From assembly GCA_047967505.1 (NCBI GenBank), contig CM106538.1: DNA of 64,000 bases. The stretch is one strand, 5' to 3'. The first letter of the stretch is position 1; each line of letters starts with the position of its first letter. The notes beneath the pieces are model-generated. The model searched no databases, was not told the origin of the DNA, and saw only the letters and a list, made by a program, of their open reading frames with translations. This document shows positions 11,951 to 24,479 of this stretch, one piece after another. A program made the translations under genes and the position numbers. The DNA comes from Dipteris shenzhenensis. Lineage: Eukaryota > Polypodiophyta > Polypodiopsida > Gleicheniales.

Positions 11951-13800
11951 ATAAAGGTCTTTGACATCATCCCATCTAATTGGCCTTTGTAGAATTCATT
12001 CACACAAGGATATTTATAGAACATACTTAAGTTTTTAATGAGCTCATGAAGTTGTGCACATTGCTTAACTCATTCATGAATCCTATTTCTCCTCACTACA
12101 AATTGATTCTCTTGATCTTAGATTGCGGCTTTTCTTTTGTTTCTACTTTCCATGCTTATCTGCCTCTCTACACTCCACATCATGCCATGCTTCTCTACTT
12201 CTTTACATACCAACCATGGTATGACATGCTCATGCAATTCCTTTACCCTCTTTGAGAAATATTTTTATTTGAATATTTCCAACTATTCATTATTATTTTC
12301 TTTAACCTTGCCTTATATGACAATACTTGTGTAACATGGGATGTTTTGTTTTAACTTTTTTGGTGGCTCCTTTTCTTGTTGTGCACTTTATTAATAAAGA
12401 GATTAGTTCATGATATGATTTTAAAAGGTTTTTTATAAAGACAGCTATTTTTACCTTGCAAGCTGCTGTCAGCTAATTATCAAACAAGTAATTTAAGTGC
12501 ACTAGAACAAAGTTGAAGCCCTATATTTCTAAATCGAGTAGCATAGTTCTATATTGGTAGGCTGCTAAAGGGGTATACAAAGGGTGTGTAAGTACCTAAC
12601 CTTGTCACCTAACATTTATTATCTTTCAACCTTTTCACACAAATGTCTGTCGCCTCCATCCAACTTAGATTTTTGCCTTCCATTACCATGTCTCATATCT
12701 TATCTAATAAAAAAATATTGCTACAATGATTGTGCCTTATCTAGAATACTCATTACCAATATTTATGCAAAAGTTGGCATGCATTAGATACATTTCTAAA
12801 CTTTTCTTATATATGACAAGATATAGCTACTCATCCTATGCTGAAATACATGGATCATTTAGTAGCTACAAGTGCATTGCATGGTTTGGAGATAAATGGC
12901 ACCAAGCCATTGATAGCACAGGCATATGATGATGACTCTCCTTTTTCTTTCCCAAGAACACACAAAGAGGCCTCTCATGCCTTATGCGTGCTTTATCGTA
13001 ATATGGTAAGGCTACTGGTCTAAAAGCAAATTTTTAAAAATTTAAGCTTCATCTCCATGAGAAAGCTTGGAATTTTATTTTATGGCCATGGGACATAGTT
13101 TTACCCACGCAACTTGTATGTCACCTTGGGTGGATACCCTTTTGGGGGGGGGGGGGGGGGGTCAATTCATATAAGCAAATGGATTGGGTGCTTGACATGG
13201 TTAAGAAAAAACTAGAATACTGGAAGTTGGCCACCTAGCCACTACATGTTTACTATCGCTTAGTTCAATCAATTCTGGTTGCCTATGTCCAATTTTACTT
13301 GCCTTTGATGATGCCAAGTAAGACATCTCCTATTTTATGTCTCATTTTATGGAGCTTTTATGACAGTCTCGCTATCGCTCTCTGAAAATCCCTTCAACTA
13401 TTTTTAGTGGATCACGTTTGCTCATCTAAAATGCATGGGGGTCTAAATATCCTTAATATTCACATGCATAGTCTAGCTTACAAGGGGAAAACAATGTCTT
13501 AGTTCATGCAGGTGATTAGCCATGGATGTATATGATGCGACATTTGGTTTTGCACTTGTCTTCTACTACCTTTAGTCACTAGTAGCCCACCCAATGGGAC
13601 TATATTTTGGGTCACATTGATGGAAAATTCAAAGGATTCCCTTTTGTCACTCACATTGGAAGCACATACTTACCACCTTAAATGGAATGGCTGGGATACT
13701 TGAGTGGGATCCAAAGATAGTGAAACATGGATTGCCTGAGTGGCATCCAGACATAGTGAAACATGGAAGAAGACTATGTGTATGTGTGTGGTGGATGAGA
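11950..13800. other. AT-rich non-coding stretch
   Basis: No coding homology or structured element recognised. It contains an 18-base G run at 13,144-13,161, a possible G-quadruplex or assembly trouble spot. Confidence 0.4.
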
Positions 13801-13802
13801 GT

Positions 13803-13803
<1 letters not shown>

Positions 13804-13837
<34 letters not shown>
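13804..13837. repeat. (CA)n microsatellite
   Basis: About 17 CA units. It creates spurious Cys-Val open frames on the other strand. Confidence 0.95.
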
Positions 13838-13842
<5 letters not shown>

Positions 13843-13859
13843 CCATTTTTTTATAAAAA

Positions 13860-14840
13860 GTAAAAACTTAGTGCTTTATATTACAAGATAGCAATCCCAT
13901 TAAAAAACTAGTAAGCTAAAAGATTACATCAAGAGCAAAACTCCATAGGATAAATATACATCATGATCTATGCAGTGAGTTTGCAGACAATCAAAAAACG
14001 ATTGCTACAAAGAACGACGGAGAAAAAAAAAGTTGAAAAAGCTGGATCACCAAAGACTTTATGGTTTCTATATTTCTAGAGAGTCTAGAGTGCCCAATAG
14101 TGAACCTAGGTAAAGAACAAATCAAAATGCAACCATTGAGGATAGATCCCAAACAGCCAGAAAAGCTTGCCAAAAGAAGCCTAAGGAAATATTAGTCTTA
14201 GACTCTACCAAAGGATGCTCAAGATATGAGATACAGAAGATAACCTCAGAGCTAACACCTATGGCAAATAGCTAGAGCAATACGTCTACATGATTAAAGT
14301 TGTCCAAATGGAACAACCCCCAATAGAACACGCCATAGAAAAACCTATTGTCATAGAGATACCTTGGAGTGCCAAATCTATTTCAATCTTTTTGTCCATC
14401 ATTTGGAGGATGCAAACACAAATTTTGATTAGCCCTATTTGATGCCCAGGGTGGAGACGGCAAAACTTTATATAAAGAGGAGACTGTTATATGAGATAGC
14501 TTCAAAGGACAAATGGACGAGTGTACTGGAAGAAGAGTCCAATTCTAAAGCCTGTCTTGAAGCTCTAAGGGCAGCAGTGGCTGAAATGGTTGAAGCATCC
14601 GAGTAATGACATGCCTTACAGGACGATAGAGCATTCCCAAACCATATTTTCCAGTAGCCAAAGGAAAGGACAAAAGAGTGCCATCGTCATGAATGACATC
14701 TGCCATAGAGGAATCCCTTTTGAATTAAGAAAATACGAGTGTCTGAACTCATGTAAAGCCAATGGCTGAGAAAAAACCCTTGACCAGTGGAGGCTCTCAG
14801 CTCTCAAAGAGTTACCCTTCAAGGAATCCTAGCCATGCCA
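13860..14840 (-). other. Degenerate coding-like remnant, probably LINE-derived
   Basis: Minus-strand translation gives long but stop-interrupted runs such as GVFYWGLFHLDNFNHVDVLL and YLEHPLVESKTN. A related segment recurs at 15,671-15,811. This looks like an old repeated coding element, possibly a LINE zinc-binding tail, but I cannot assign it firmly. Confidence 0.35.
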
Positions 14841-15024
14841 AGCCAGATGTGAGAGAATATGTTTCCAATCCAAAAACAATTAACAATAGGGCAACCTTGA
14901 CCTTGCCTTCAATACTACCCAATAGAAAATCCCGCTGATTGGGTTGCAAATAGCCAAAAGTAGGAGTAGTAAGTTGAAGAAGCAAGTAGCACATAATTGT
15001 AGCCCAAGGATGATCACCATGTAG

Positions 15025-15026
<2 letters not shown>

Positions 15027-15069
<43 letters not shown>

Positions 15070-15115
15070 TTTTGATTAGTAAATGTATCTCACACACACA
15101 GACATGTATTTCTTT

Positions 15116-15142
<27 letters not shown>
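15027..15142. repeat. Compound (AC)n microsatellite
   Basis: Two AC arrays (15,027-15,067 and 15,116-15,142) separated by about 48 bp with a short CACACACACAGACATG run. Confidence 0.95.
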
Positions 15143-15146
<4 letters not shown>

Positions 15147-15253
15147 TACTACCCCAACTATGAATTATTCTTTTATGTCCCCCTTGTGAAATCTCCCCTT
15201 TACACTCTCTTTTAAACCACCCCATACACTAAGCCCACTAATCGACACATATC

Positions 15254-15670
15254 CCCTCTAATCCCTTCTCAACCCATGCATTCATTCGCTACTTCTCCTT
15301 ACTCCACGTGTGACTTAAACTTCATTTGTCACTTAAACTTTTTTTAATTATCTAAGAATCCGTATGGTTGTCTATATTCCTAGATAAAGCGATAACAAGC
15401 CGGGGAAAACATGCATTACTTGTCTATCCAAATGTAACTATGATGTTCTAACACTTACTTTGTTTGGATGATAGCAGGTAAGTGGACCCCGACCTGGGAA
15501 CCTGGACTGCCTCAGGATTTGACATCTTTTTTCAATATTATGTTTGTCAAACTCAATATTATTAAAAATTCTTAATTTTGGTCAATTTTTTTGCAAACTC
15601 TAGTTGTTGCATTTTTCAACTTAGATGTATCAAACATTTTTTCCTTATATGTTTTTTTACTTTTTATCCA
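15254..15670. repeat. Spaced direct repeat, copy 1
   Basis: A 417-bp unit sharing long identical runs (for example ATTATGTTTGTCAAACTCAA) with 15,812-16,209. No terminal structure or coding potential is visible. Confidence 0.85.
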
Positions 15671-15811
15671 CCCCTCGAAGATAGATCCTAGCCTGCAAAG
15701 AAGCTTGAGTAAATCTGATTCTTAGTCTTTACCGAAGGATGCCCAAGAAGCTCTGTGTCAAAACATACGAGACAGATTCCCTCATAGCTAAACACCGACG
15801 ATAGAATACCT

Positions 15812-16209
15812 CCTCTAATCCCTTCTCAACTCATGCATTCATTTGCTCCTTACTCCATGTGTGACTTAAACTTTGTTTAAATTATCTAAGAATCCATATG
15901 GTTGTCTATATTCCTAGATAAAGTGATAACAAACTGGGGAAAACATGCATTACCTATCTATCCAAATGTAACTATGACGTTCTAACACCTACTTTGTTTG
16001 GATGGTGGCAGGTACGTGGACACAGACCTTGAAACTTGGACTGCCTTAGGATTTGACATCTTTTTTCAATATTATGTTTGTCAAACTCAATATTATTAAA
16101 AATTCTTAAATTTGGTCAATTTTTTTGCAAACTCTAGTTGTTGAATTTTCCAACTTAGATGTCTCAAACATTTCTTCCTTATATGTTTCCCTTTTTTACT
16201 TTTTATCCA
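15812..16209. repeat. Spaced direct repeat, copy 2
   Basis: A 398-bp partner of 15,254-15,670. The 141-bp spacer resembles 14,136-14,270, so the duplicated unit is probably part of a larger repeat family. Confidence 0.85.
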
Positions 16210-19200
16210 ATTGATGGAATTAATTGTACTAAAGAGCTAGCCTGAAGCACCATAACTATAGCTCCAAGGGAATGAAATACAGCTGGCAAAAACTTTCCCG
16301 AATGAACAAATGTTAAAAAGTTGTAGATAGAGGTTAAAAGGAAGGGCAACAAGCTTAAGTCCTAGAGGGGTAGGACACATGGATGCATGTAAACAGGGTT
16401 TTGGAGCTCTCAACTTCCACGTCCTTTTGAAGTCATTGTTACGGCTTGCCTTCAGAAAAAATAGACATCCTCAGGGCTGATGTAATGGGGTGAGGATTGG
16501 TGGATGAATGGGTAGCCATTCATTAATCACAAGATGCAAGGCCAACTTGATACCATTTGGAGGTTTGTCCATCTCATGTGCATGCATCACCAAGAAAGGA
16601 AAGAGAAGAAGAAATACAAGAAGGAGAGAGAGTGAGAGAGAGAGTTTGTGAGGTTGTGAGTATGAGTGTGAATGATATTGTGAATGTGAGTGTGTTTGAG
16701 TGCAGTAGCACCCAGCTCGGGTCTTTTTTCATACTTAATAGAAGTATTTTTATGAAAAAGAAGAAAGGGTCAACCTCTAGCTCTCATTGACATGTAATGA
16801 AAGCAATACCCTTGATATTTGCAACAAGGATTGGGTCCAATGGACCTTGTGTTGTGTCTCATGTTCATGATTTCATTCATTATTTTTTCCCTCTAAAAGA
16901 CAAGACCATTAAAACTAAGACAATAAGATATGTTAAAATGCAAATCCATTAGGACATCGACTAACAAAAGGAGCTTTTATTTTTAACTTTAATAAATCCA
17001 ATTTGCACAAGTATGTCCCCAAGATGTTGAAAAAATAGAAATTCCTATTAATTAGTTGTGTAGAAAAGAAGAGGGGTAAAAAGGGAGATTGCAAGGCCAT
17101 GATTAAACTAAGGGATAAAGGGGGGAGGCAAGGAGTATCAATTAAAGAATATTGGAGGTGAAGAAGGACCTACGGAGGTGAGATTGGGGAGGGACCACTC
17201 ATGAAACCTTAAAGAGGAAGGGAAATGGATTATAATATTATATTTATATTTAGGGATGCTATCTTTAACTTATTAACCATGCACAAGGGAAAGAAAAAGG
17301 GAGGATTGAGGAGAGAGGAGTTGCCCACATGTCAACATTTAATGATTGAACTATTGAATGACGATGAACGATCTGCATTTGATAATTCTATGATTGATGA
17401 TCAACATTTGGCATTTTGATGTTTGCATTACAAGCCTCCACCAATACCTACATCACTGAAACACAGATCGAGTGTTAGGCCGAGAAGTTCATCCATTTCG
17501 TTCAATTGATATTGGGATGCACTAGTTTTTGGATAAAATTTAAGAAAAACCCAATCTTCAAAGCACATATGAAAACATAAAAACAAGCATTTTTTTATAT
17601 ATTTTTAAAGGAGATGAAACTAAAATTATAAAATTTAATGTAGCCTAGATAAGTTACACAAAAAAATAAGATTCAGCAGTTGTAAACTCTCTTAATATTT
17701 ATAATGGTATTAATAGACACCTTCAAAAGTTACAGTATTAAGGAAACCAACATTAAAGCCTAGCTTTTGCCAAAATCGTGGTAGACAACAGTACTACAGA
17801 TACACAGCTTGGTTTTCCCAAGAACGACACTCTGAAAATAGGCTCCACGCAAGAGGAAATACATCCATATCCATGAGGATTGGTGCAAAGAGCACCTACA
17901 ATTGTTGTGGTTGGGTGATGGTTGGAATAGCAAATGGAGAGAGAGGATGCGAGGGGTGTACAAGTAGAATCATGGAGGAAGTTGATGTCAAGAGACTACA
18001 AGCAAATGTGCAACAATAGATCGCTTGAACTATGCTTGCATCTCATCTTGCATATTCTCTTGCAAAAATAAATCTCTTGCACTAAAATAATAAGAGGGAA
18101 GAAGCATGGGTGATGGATTGATGAAGCTTGGATACGTGTCTCAATTTTACATAAATGTTATGAGCAGTGATTGAAAAGCAACAATGACATTCTGCATTAA
18201 CAGGAAGGGCACATGAGGGAGGGGAGGATTGAGTAGGTGGCGCATGGTGGGGTGGGGGATACAGGGGGAAGAGGGGAGGGGTTTCTCCTTCATGGCAAGT
18301 GCCAAGGAAGTGGAATTGTCTATAAAGCAGTTGGCATTTCTTAGTTTCTTCACAAGAATCTATTCTATTGCGATGGAAAGGGAGATGACCAACTATGATT
18401 AAGGCATTGGATATTGGAACGATAAAATGATTCTCATTAGGCATATTCGAGGGTGCAAGTTTTTATGTCATATATGAAAATGATTCGAGGATGGTGGAGG
18501 GACAGGATGCATTGCATGGCATATAACTTCTTCTCATTTTGCTTTGAAGATTGGTGAATTGAAATATTATGTCAATCACTCGAATCAAAATATTACTGTT
18601 GATCACTCTTCTCAAAGGAGGATGTAGCTTTGAGATTGGAAGGGGTCAATCGATTTTTAAATCACTTTTAACTATTTTTGCTTGCCATCACAAGTAGAAG
18701 TAGGAGATGAATGCAAAATATTTTGAATCTTTAACTATTGGTAATGCAATTGATAATAATTGGGTGTCCATGGCAGAGAGATGAATGGGGAGGAGCCTTG
18801 ATACTGAGTGTTGGGTTGTAGAAAAGTTTGTGGAAGTTTGACTATTGAAGAAAGTTGTACACTCAAAAGAGGTAGTTTCAAAATAGATCAAAAACTTGAG
18901 CCATTATGAGATTTTTAGAAAACCGAACTCTTCTCTGATGAGTGAGCTATAGTTGGGGATCTGATTTATGGAGGTGTGACAACATTTAGCATCACTTCGA
19001 TCGAGATAAAGGGTGTATATTTGGTTTGGCAACACAACAGTGGGCACTGCAACTATCTTTGTGCACGACCTCTACTTATGTTTGATGATGCCATACTATT
19101 AAATATGGTAAATAAAGATTGACAGGACCTTCCTGGAGTTCACAAATGAATAGCTGAATAAATGTATTAAGTCTCTTTTTAAATTCAGGTGCGACGGGTC

Positions 19201-21215
19201 TTCTTTTTGTTGCTGTAGATGCCCAAGCAGATTGCTTGACGTGAGTTCTTCGCGCTTCTTTTGAGCTCTCTATGATGGTTGGGACATCCTCATTTGGAAC
19301 AAGTCATCGATGCCAGAATTTGTAAAAGCTTGCAAGACAAAGTCTACAAATTGACTTCTTGAAGCTCAGGATGATCTCAAGCTTCTCCATCGCTCCTTCA
19401 GAGCAAGCATACGGCAGACGGAAGCCAAAAATTCCTAGATGATTCATTGCTACTTAAAGTTGCAAAACATGCAGCAAAATTGAGAAACCATAGGCAGGTG
19501 CTTGGTGAACATGGGCTAGTCGAATCTTTGTTATAATCTATGGCGATGCACCTTTCATTAAAGTAATAGAGCTTTGAGGTAGCAGTAGTAGCAAATAGTC
19601 TCTCAAAGATGGTGCATAGAATGGAGAATTGTTGTAAAGGAGCTTTGAGGTTTCGGACGGTTGTCAGGCCTTGAAATGGAATCATCACTTGCTAGGAACC
19701 ATAGCTACCACCGTGAACTCCCCTCTCGATTCCTTCATAGAGGAGCATCATATGCATGATGACAACTACAAAATTTGCCCTTCTAGTGAGGATGGTGAGG
19801 TGGATAGAATTCTACATCCACCTTGTAGAGAAGGAGTAGAGCATTTGTGAGTCAATCATCTCTTCTTTATGCCAAAGTACTTGGGGAAACCTTCAGCGAA
19901 GAAGCTATGTGGTTGGTTGTAGTATTGTGAACAAAGAAGATTAGAGGATCTATGTTGGTCTACGATTTCATGCTGAATGGGATGCTACATGGTCACATGA
20001 TGAGCGAGCAAAAGGAGTAGGGGGGACAGGAGCTCTCCCATGGTAGATCAAGGTCAAGATTGCACTAGAAGTAGCAAGGGGAGTGGGGTGTCCCAAATCA
20101 TCAATCACAATATCAAGAGCTACCACAATATGTTCTAGATGGAGGATGGACCTCAAGAGTGCTTGATTTGGGCTTCTTACCAAAGGCGATTAAGCTCATG
20201 TGGATTGTGAACCATTAGTTATGATTTGGTGCTAGCTTTGAATTTTGGATGTCCTTATGTTGGTGTCACATGAGGCCTCAATCGCTTAGAGTGTCCCATA
20301 AAAAGAGAGAAGGTACCAAGCATAAAGCAAGTGTAATTAATGACATAGACACACCTAGATCTAAATGACATACATTGCGATGGCAAAGAATAGAACTTCG
20401 GAATAGAGTTGTGGGCACCCACTAAATCAAATTAAAGGTGAACGCAAAGCTGCCACAAATCTTGGGGCCCAAGATAACGGTCTTTAACAAAATGTAGATC
20501 ATGAGGGTGTTGAGTAGTACCATTCAAAATTGTGTGATGAGGTGAGGGTATCCAAGCTTAACATATTGGTTCATGTTATGTCGAAGTATTGAGGGAAAGT
20601 GACTCCATAGCATTAGTAAGGAGGAATCCAATGAGTTAGCATAGTGTGGATGGTAGGGAATTCTTGCAAAAGGTTGATAGTGCTTTGTTAACATGTCTTC
20701 CATTCTACATAATGGGTGACCACAAGAACAAAGAACAATGGCTTGAAGAACCAAATAGTACTAGGTGCCCAACGTGGTAAGAGGGTGTAGGGAGCTAGGA
20801 ATTGTGTAGGCATGGGATGTGGGTGTGATGTTAAGTTGGAAAGGGCAATCAGGAGGGGTTGTTTTGGAATTCTTTTAGTATGTAGCATCTCAATCATTCT
20901 TGAAGAGAGCAATTTGAGCAGTAATGAGCATGTTGATCGTTAGAGAAAAAAGTGGTTGTTGGATGAGAGTGATGGTTGTACATAATGGGAGGGGGGATCT
21001 GAAAGAGATAAAGCAAAGTAGAATTTTCAATGACACCAGGAAATGTCCCAAAACTTAACATATGTTTCAATGAGCTCGATACTACATTATGTGCCCTCGC
21101 ACTTAGATGAATTGAGAGAAGATTGGAACAAGTTCCTTCAATGGATGCATTAGGAAATGCATAATCTATTTCAAGGTGTCCCTAGCCTTATCATAGATGG
21201 GTCATGCTACTCGTA
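16210..21215. other. Non-coding, AT-rich, unassigned
   Basis: I find no recognisable gene, RNA or element boundary. There are GA-rich tracts near 16,620-16,650 and short open frames without family motifs. Parts may be very old transposon sequence. Confidence 0.35.
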
Positions 21216-21219
21216 TTAC

Positions 21220-21289
21220 TCTATAGCTTAGTGGTAGAGCTCAAGTGTGTGAAAGGAAATATTATGGGTTCTAAAATACCCTCTTGAAT
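21220..21289 (+). ncRNA. tRNA-derived SINE-like head (A and B boxes)
   Basis: TAGCTTAGTGGTAGAGC at 21,224-21,240 is a strong Pol III A box with D-arm shape. GGGTTCTAAAATACC about 33 bases later resembles a B box with one changed core position. The sequence does not fold into a complete tRNA by eye, so a SINE head fits better than a tRNA gene. Confidence 0.4.
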
Positions 21290-21637
21290 TTCAAATATAA
21301 TGTAGACATAAGCTTAAAAATGTTTGTTTTGGCCCATGGAGGCTATTTAACCTATGTTTGTCCATGGTTTAATATATTTTTTGCATAGGTTAATTTTTAA
21401 TATGTTCAATAAAAAGTCTTGGAAATAGACATAGGCATCTTCATAAGGACTGCGATGTGCTCAAATGCAATTCAAATATAATGTAGACATAAACTTAAAA
21501 ATGTTTGTTTGGCCCATGGAGGCTATTTAACCTATGTTTGTCCATGGTTTAATATATATTTTCCATAGGTTAATTTTTAATATGTTCAATAAAAAGTCTT
21601 GGAAATAGATATAGGCATCTTCGTAAGGACGGCGATG
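21290..21637. repeat. Tandem duplication, about 181-bp spacing
   Basis: Copies at 21,290-21,457 and 21,471-21,637 differ at only a few bases (both contain CCCATGGAGGCTATTTAACC). They lie 350 bp upstream of the second ABCA first exon and right after the SINE-like head, so they could be a duplicated SINE body. Confidence 0.9.
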
Positions 21638-21992
21638 AAAATGCATCGTCCCAAGCTAAGCCACGTAGCGCTTCGTTGCTCTATGCTACGCAACGTGAAG
21701 GTGGTGGGGAATGGTGATTGTTATCGCTCAGCGTGACTGTAGCCAGCCTGTAGGGATGAGAAAGGAGTGGTTGTTGACTTGTGAGGCTTCGAGGACGAGA
21801 AAGTCGAGACTTCCAAGATATGCACGTCGGGAGGTGCTTTGCTTACGCTGCAAGATCCGCCAGCTTCAGGATGACGTGGGTGATGTCGCTGTATGCACTT
21901 TTTGCAGCGCTCTTAGCTTACTTGTCCGTCGTTGTGCTCCCCTCGCCTTCTTTTCACCCTCGTCATTGCTCCCCAATCTCCTTTCCGTGGAG

Positions 21993-22109
21993 ATGGTCCG
22001 CGCTTCTTCCTCTATCACTAGCCCTCGCCAGAGCCCGCGCCCTTCCCAACAGGTCACTAGCTTCGGAACTCAGGCCAATGCTCTGCTCCGGAAAAACCTC
22101 ACATTCCAG
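21993..22109 (+). CDS. ABCA7-like (plant ABCA subfamily) transporter, exon 1
   Basis: A 39-codon first exon starting at ATG 21,993 and ending CAG before a GTTTTT donor at 22,110. The end reads GTQANALLRKNLTFQ, the conserved N-terminal cytosolic segment of plant ABCA3-ABCA12-type transporters, in which exon 1 also stops right after FQ. No second exon is seen in the next 41.9 kb, so it is a very long first intron or a stranded exon. It is on the plus strand, divergent from the ABCA2-like gene 12.8 kb away. The preceding GC-richer 300 bp (21,650-21,992) would be promoter and 5' UTR. Confidence 0.65.
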
Positions 22110-22518
22110 GTTTTTGCGCCTTCTTTTGCAGCGCCTTTAGCTGGCAGGACAGAAGTGCCATGAAACGATCTTTTTAATTTTAGATCTTTGGTCGATACAA
22201 TAACAATTAAAAGGAACGAATCATGTAAAAAATGATTCGTCATCTGACAGAATTGCTAAGTAATTTGAATGCCATTAGAATGACTCCAGTTGTCTTTGCT
22301 GAATTTCCTGTATGAGCAACGTAAATGAACCTCCTCACTAAGCATGATACTTTTTTATGTGTGATCCATTCGCAGTTGCCTTTAGCATCTTGCCCTCCAT
22401 TGTGGCCAAATAAACTCTGCCACTCCCAACAATCTTCGTAATGATGAAGAGGGGTTCTCATCATGCCATGCATTCTGCCATACTTGTTGAGCAAAATTAG
22501 CTTACAGTGAGGCTCACA
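22110..22518. other. Presumed intron start, unassigned
   Basis: Begins with GTTTTT. A 94-codon minus-strand open frame (22,240-22,524) has no family motif I recognise and is probably chance or old repeat sequence. Confidence 0.35.
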
Positions 22519-23920
22519 CCTCAACAGTATAGCAAAGATGAGCGCAAGAATCGCACTCTCTTATGGAGATGGATAGATGCATGCTTACTAGTAAAAAGTT
22601 TCCTCACACGTTTTGGCTCAAAGGCCTCATGTGTGCAAACTATGTTTTGAATCGGGCTCCCACAAAGGCTTTGAAGACAATCACTCCCTATGAGGCATGG
22701 CATGGGAGAAAGCCTTCAGTGGATCACTTCAAAGTTTTTAATTGTGTTGCATATGCCCACGTGCCTGTGGAGTTTAGACATAAATTGTCAAATAAGACAC
22801 TTAAATGCATTTTTGTTGGGTATAGTGCACAAAGCAAAGGCTATCGTCTCTACAATCCTACTTCACGCAAGATTTTTGTTAGTACAGATGTTATATTCTC
22901 TAAAAATTCAGCACATACACATGCTGAATTTACTATTCTAGCTTCTTCAGATGATGTTTTTGAGTATACCAATTGGTTCCCCAATTGAGGTTCATGCTGA
23001 TAATCAGAATTTACAACAACCTCCTCCTAATCCACATGCCCCGATTCAGCCACAGGTTGATTTTGTACCTCCACAGGGTCTAGATGAAGTTGTTAGGCAA
23101 GAGATCCAAGAGATACATGCAGCCAAAACAGTCCCGAATTGGTTGCTACAGACTCTCAAGGAGAGTAGGCTTGAGACCCCATTACCTGGCAGAACTCGTA
23201 GTGCAGTAAGGCACAAAGGGGGGCTCTTTCAGTTGAGACAGCATATGCAGGGACTCTTCTTGATGAAGAGGGACCTAGCTCTTTTGAAGAAGCAAAGGAT
23301 AATGTGCATTGGATGCATGCCATGCACAATGAATTGTAGTCCATAGAGAAAAATCAGACTTGAGATGTTATGGATTTGCCACCAGGTAAGCATGCCATTG
23401 GTACCAAGTGGGTTTTCAAGGTAAAAAGGAAGCCAGATGGGTCTATTGACAGGTACAAGGCAAGGCTGGTTGCCAAAGGCTATGTGCAGAAGAAGAGCAT
23501 AGATTATGAGGAGACTTTTTCTCCTACATCTCGGATGACCACCATACGGTCAGTTATTGATGGCTGCAAATTTTATTTGGAATGTCCATCACTTGGACAT
23601 AAAAACAGCTTTCCTTAATGGGGACTTGGAGAAAGAGGTTTATGTCAAACTACATGACAGATTTGGGCATGTTAAATTTTTATCTAGGGATCCAATTTAT
23701 ACAAGACAAGCATGGTAGCGTTATGTCTCAATCCAAGTATGTGCAGAAACTCTTGGATAGGTTCAACATGCATGATTGTAAGCCTATAGCCACTCCCATG
23801 GAGCTGGGGCTGAAGCTTACTATGTATCAGTGGATGTCACACTTTACAGTCAAGTTGTTGGATACCTCATATACTTGTGCAATACACGGCCCGATATTCA
23901 GTATACAGTAGCTGGGGGTT
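22519..23920 (+). pseudogene. copia pol fragment with internal deletion
   Basis: Enters in integrase (ERKNRTL, then CMLTSKKFPHTFW), continues through KCIFVGYSAQSKGYRLYN, a linker, and RT opening AIGTKWVFKVKR and DRYKARLVAKGY. After NGDLEKEVYV the sequence jumps to TDLGMLNFYLGIQF, so the RT segment with YVDD is deleted. It ends at NTRPDIQYTVAG, without RNase H or LTR. At least four frame changes. It lies inside the presumed ABCA intron. Confidence 0.8.
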
Positions 23921-24479
23921 TCCATTTTCCGAGCAGAAATCCTCGAGCGGTGAGCGGCATGTCAGAGAATATGGCCAAAAACATTGTTCTTGGACCTAAA
24001 TGTAGTACATCACGTAACCAATATTATTCGAAGGAATATGTATATTTAGTATTTAATTATTCCAATGTGAGGGAGACTCTGATCGTAATATGTTTAAAAC
24101 ACATGTACCAAACTCAACAATATTACAAGATAACAAAAATATCAAAGAACCAGCAGTTAAAAATGTCAGGGAATCTTTCATTGTTATATGTTTAAAATAC
24201 ATTTACCAAACCGAGCTATATTATGAAATGACAAAAAGGTCAAAAATTACACCATGTAGACACTAACTCAGTTGCACCATTCACATAGTGATAATTTGAG
24301 GTTCAGCATATAGCCACAAAACGGCAGCGCAAAACTATAGCAGAGCGAAAGACCCATGCACACATGTCATGACCACAAAGAGTACACAAAACCACAATGC
24401 GGTGAGCAGTGCCTCGGCACAAAACGTTTTCTATCCATAGAAGACTACAGTAGCAGGTACATATGTCCACATCACGGGA
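23921..24479. other. Non-coding with a 97-bp diverged tandem repeat
   Basis: TATGTTTAAAA(C/T)ACAT recurs at 24,089 and 24,186 with similar following bases (TTACCAAAC, ATATTA). This looks like a repeat internal to a small unclassified element. No coding content. Confidence 0.5.

Noticed and set aside
13647-15068. Open frames starting with repeated Cys-Val
   Set aside because: Direct products of (CA)n microsatellites.
16543-16560. Primer-site-like TGGTATCAAG on the minus strand
   Set aside because: No LTR end (TG...CA pair) or internal retroelement genes could be placed around it.
18082-18444. 120-codon minus-strand open frame
   Set aside because: Overlapping frames of similar length, Pro/His-rich composition and no recognisable domain.
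21220-21290. Possible tRNA gene
   Set aside because: A box is good, but the B box core is altered and no complete cloverleaf or acceptor stem pairs by eye; a SINE head fits better.
22240-22524. 94-codon minus-strand open frame as a gene
   Set aside because: No family motif, no splice context, and it abuts a copia breakpoint; treated as chance.
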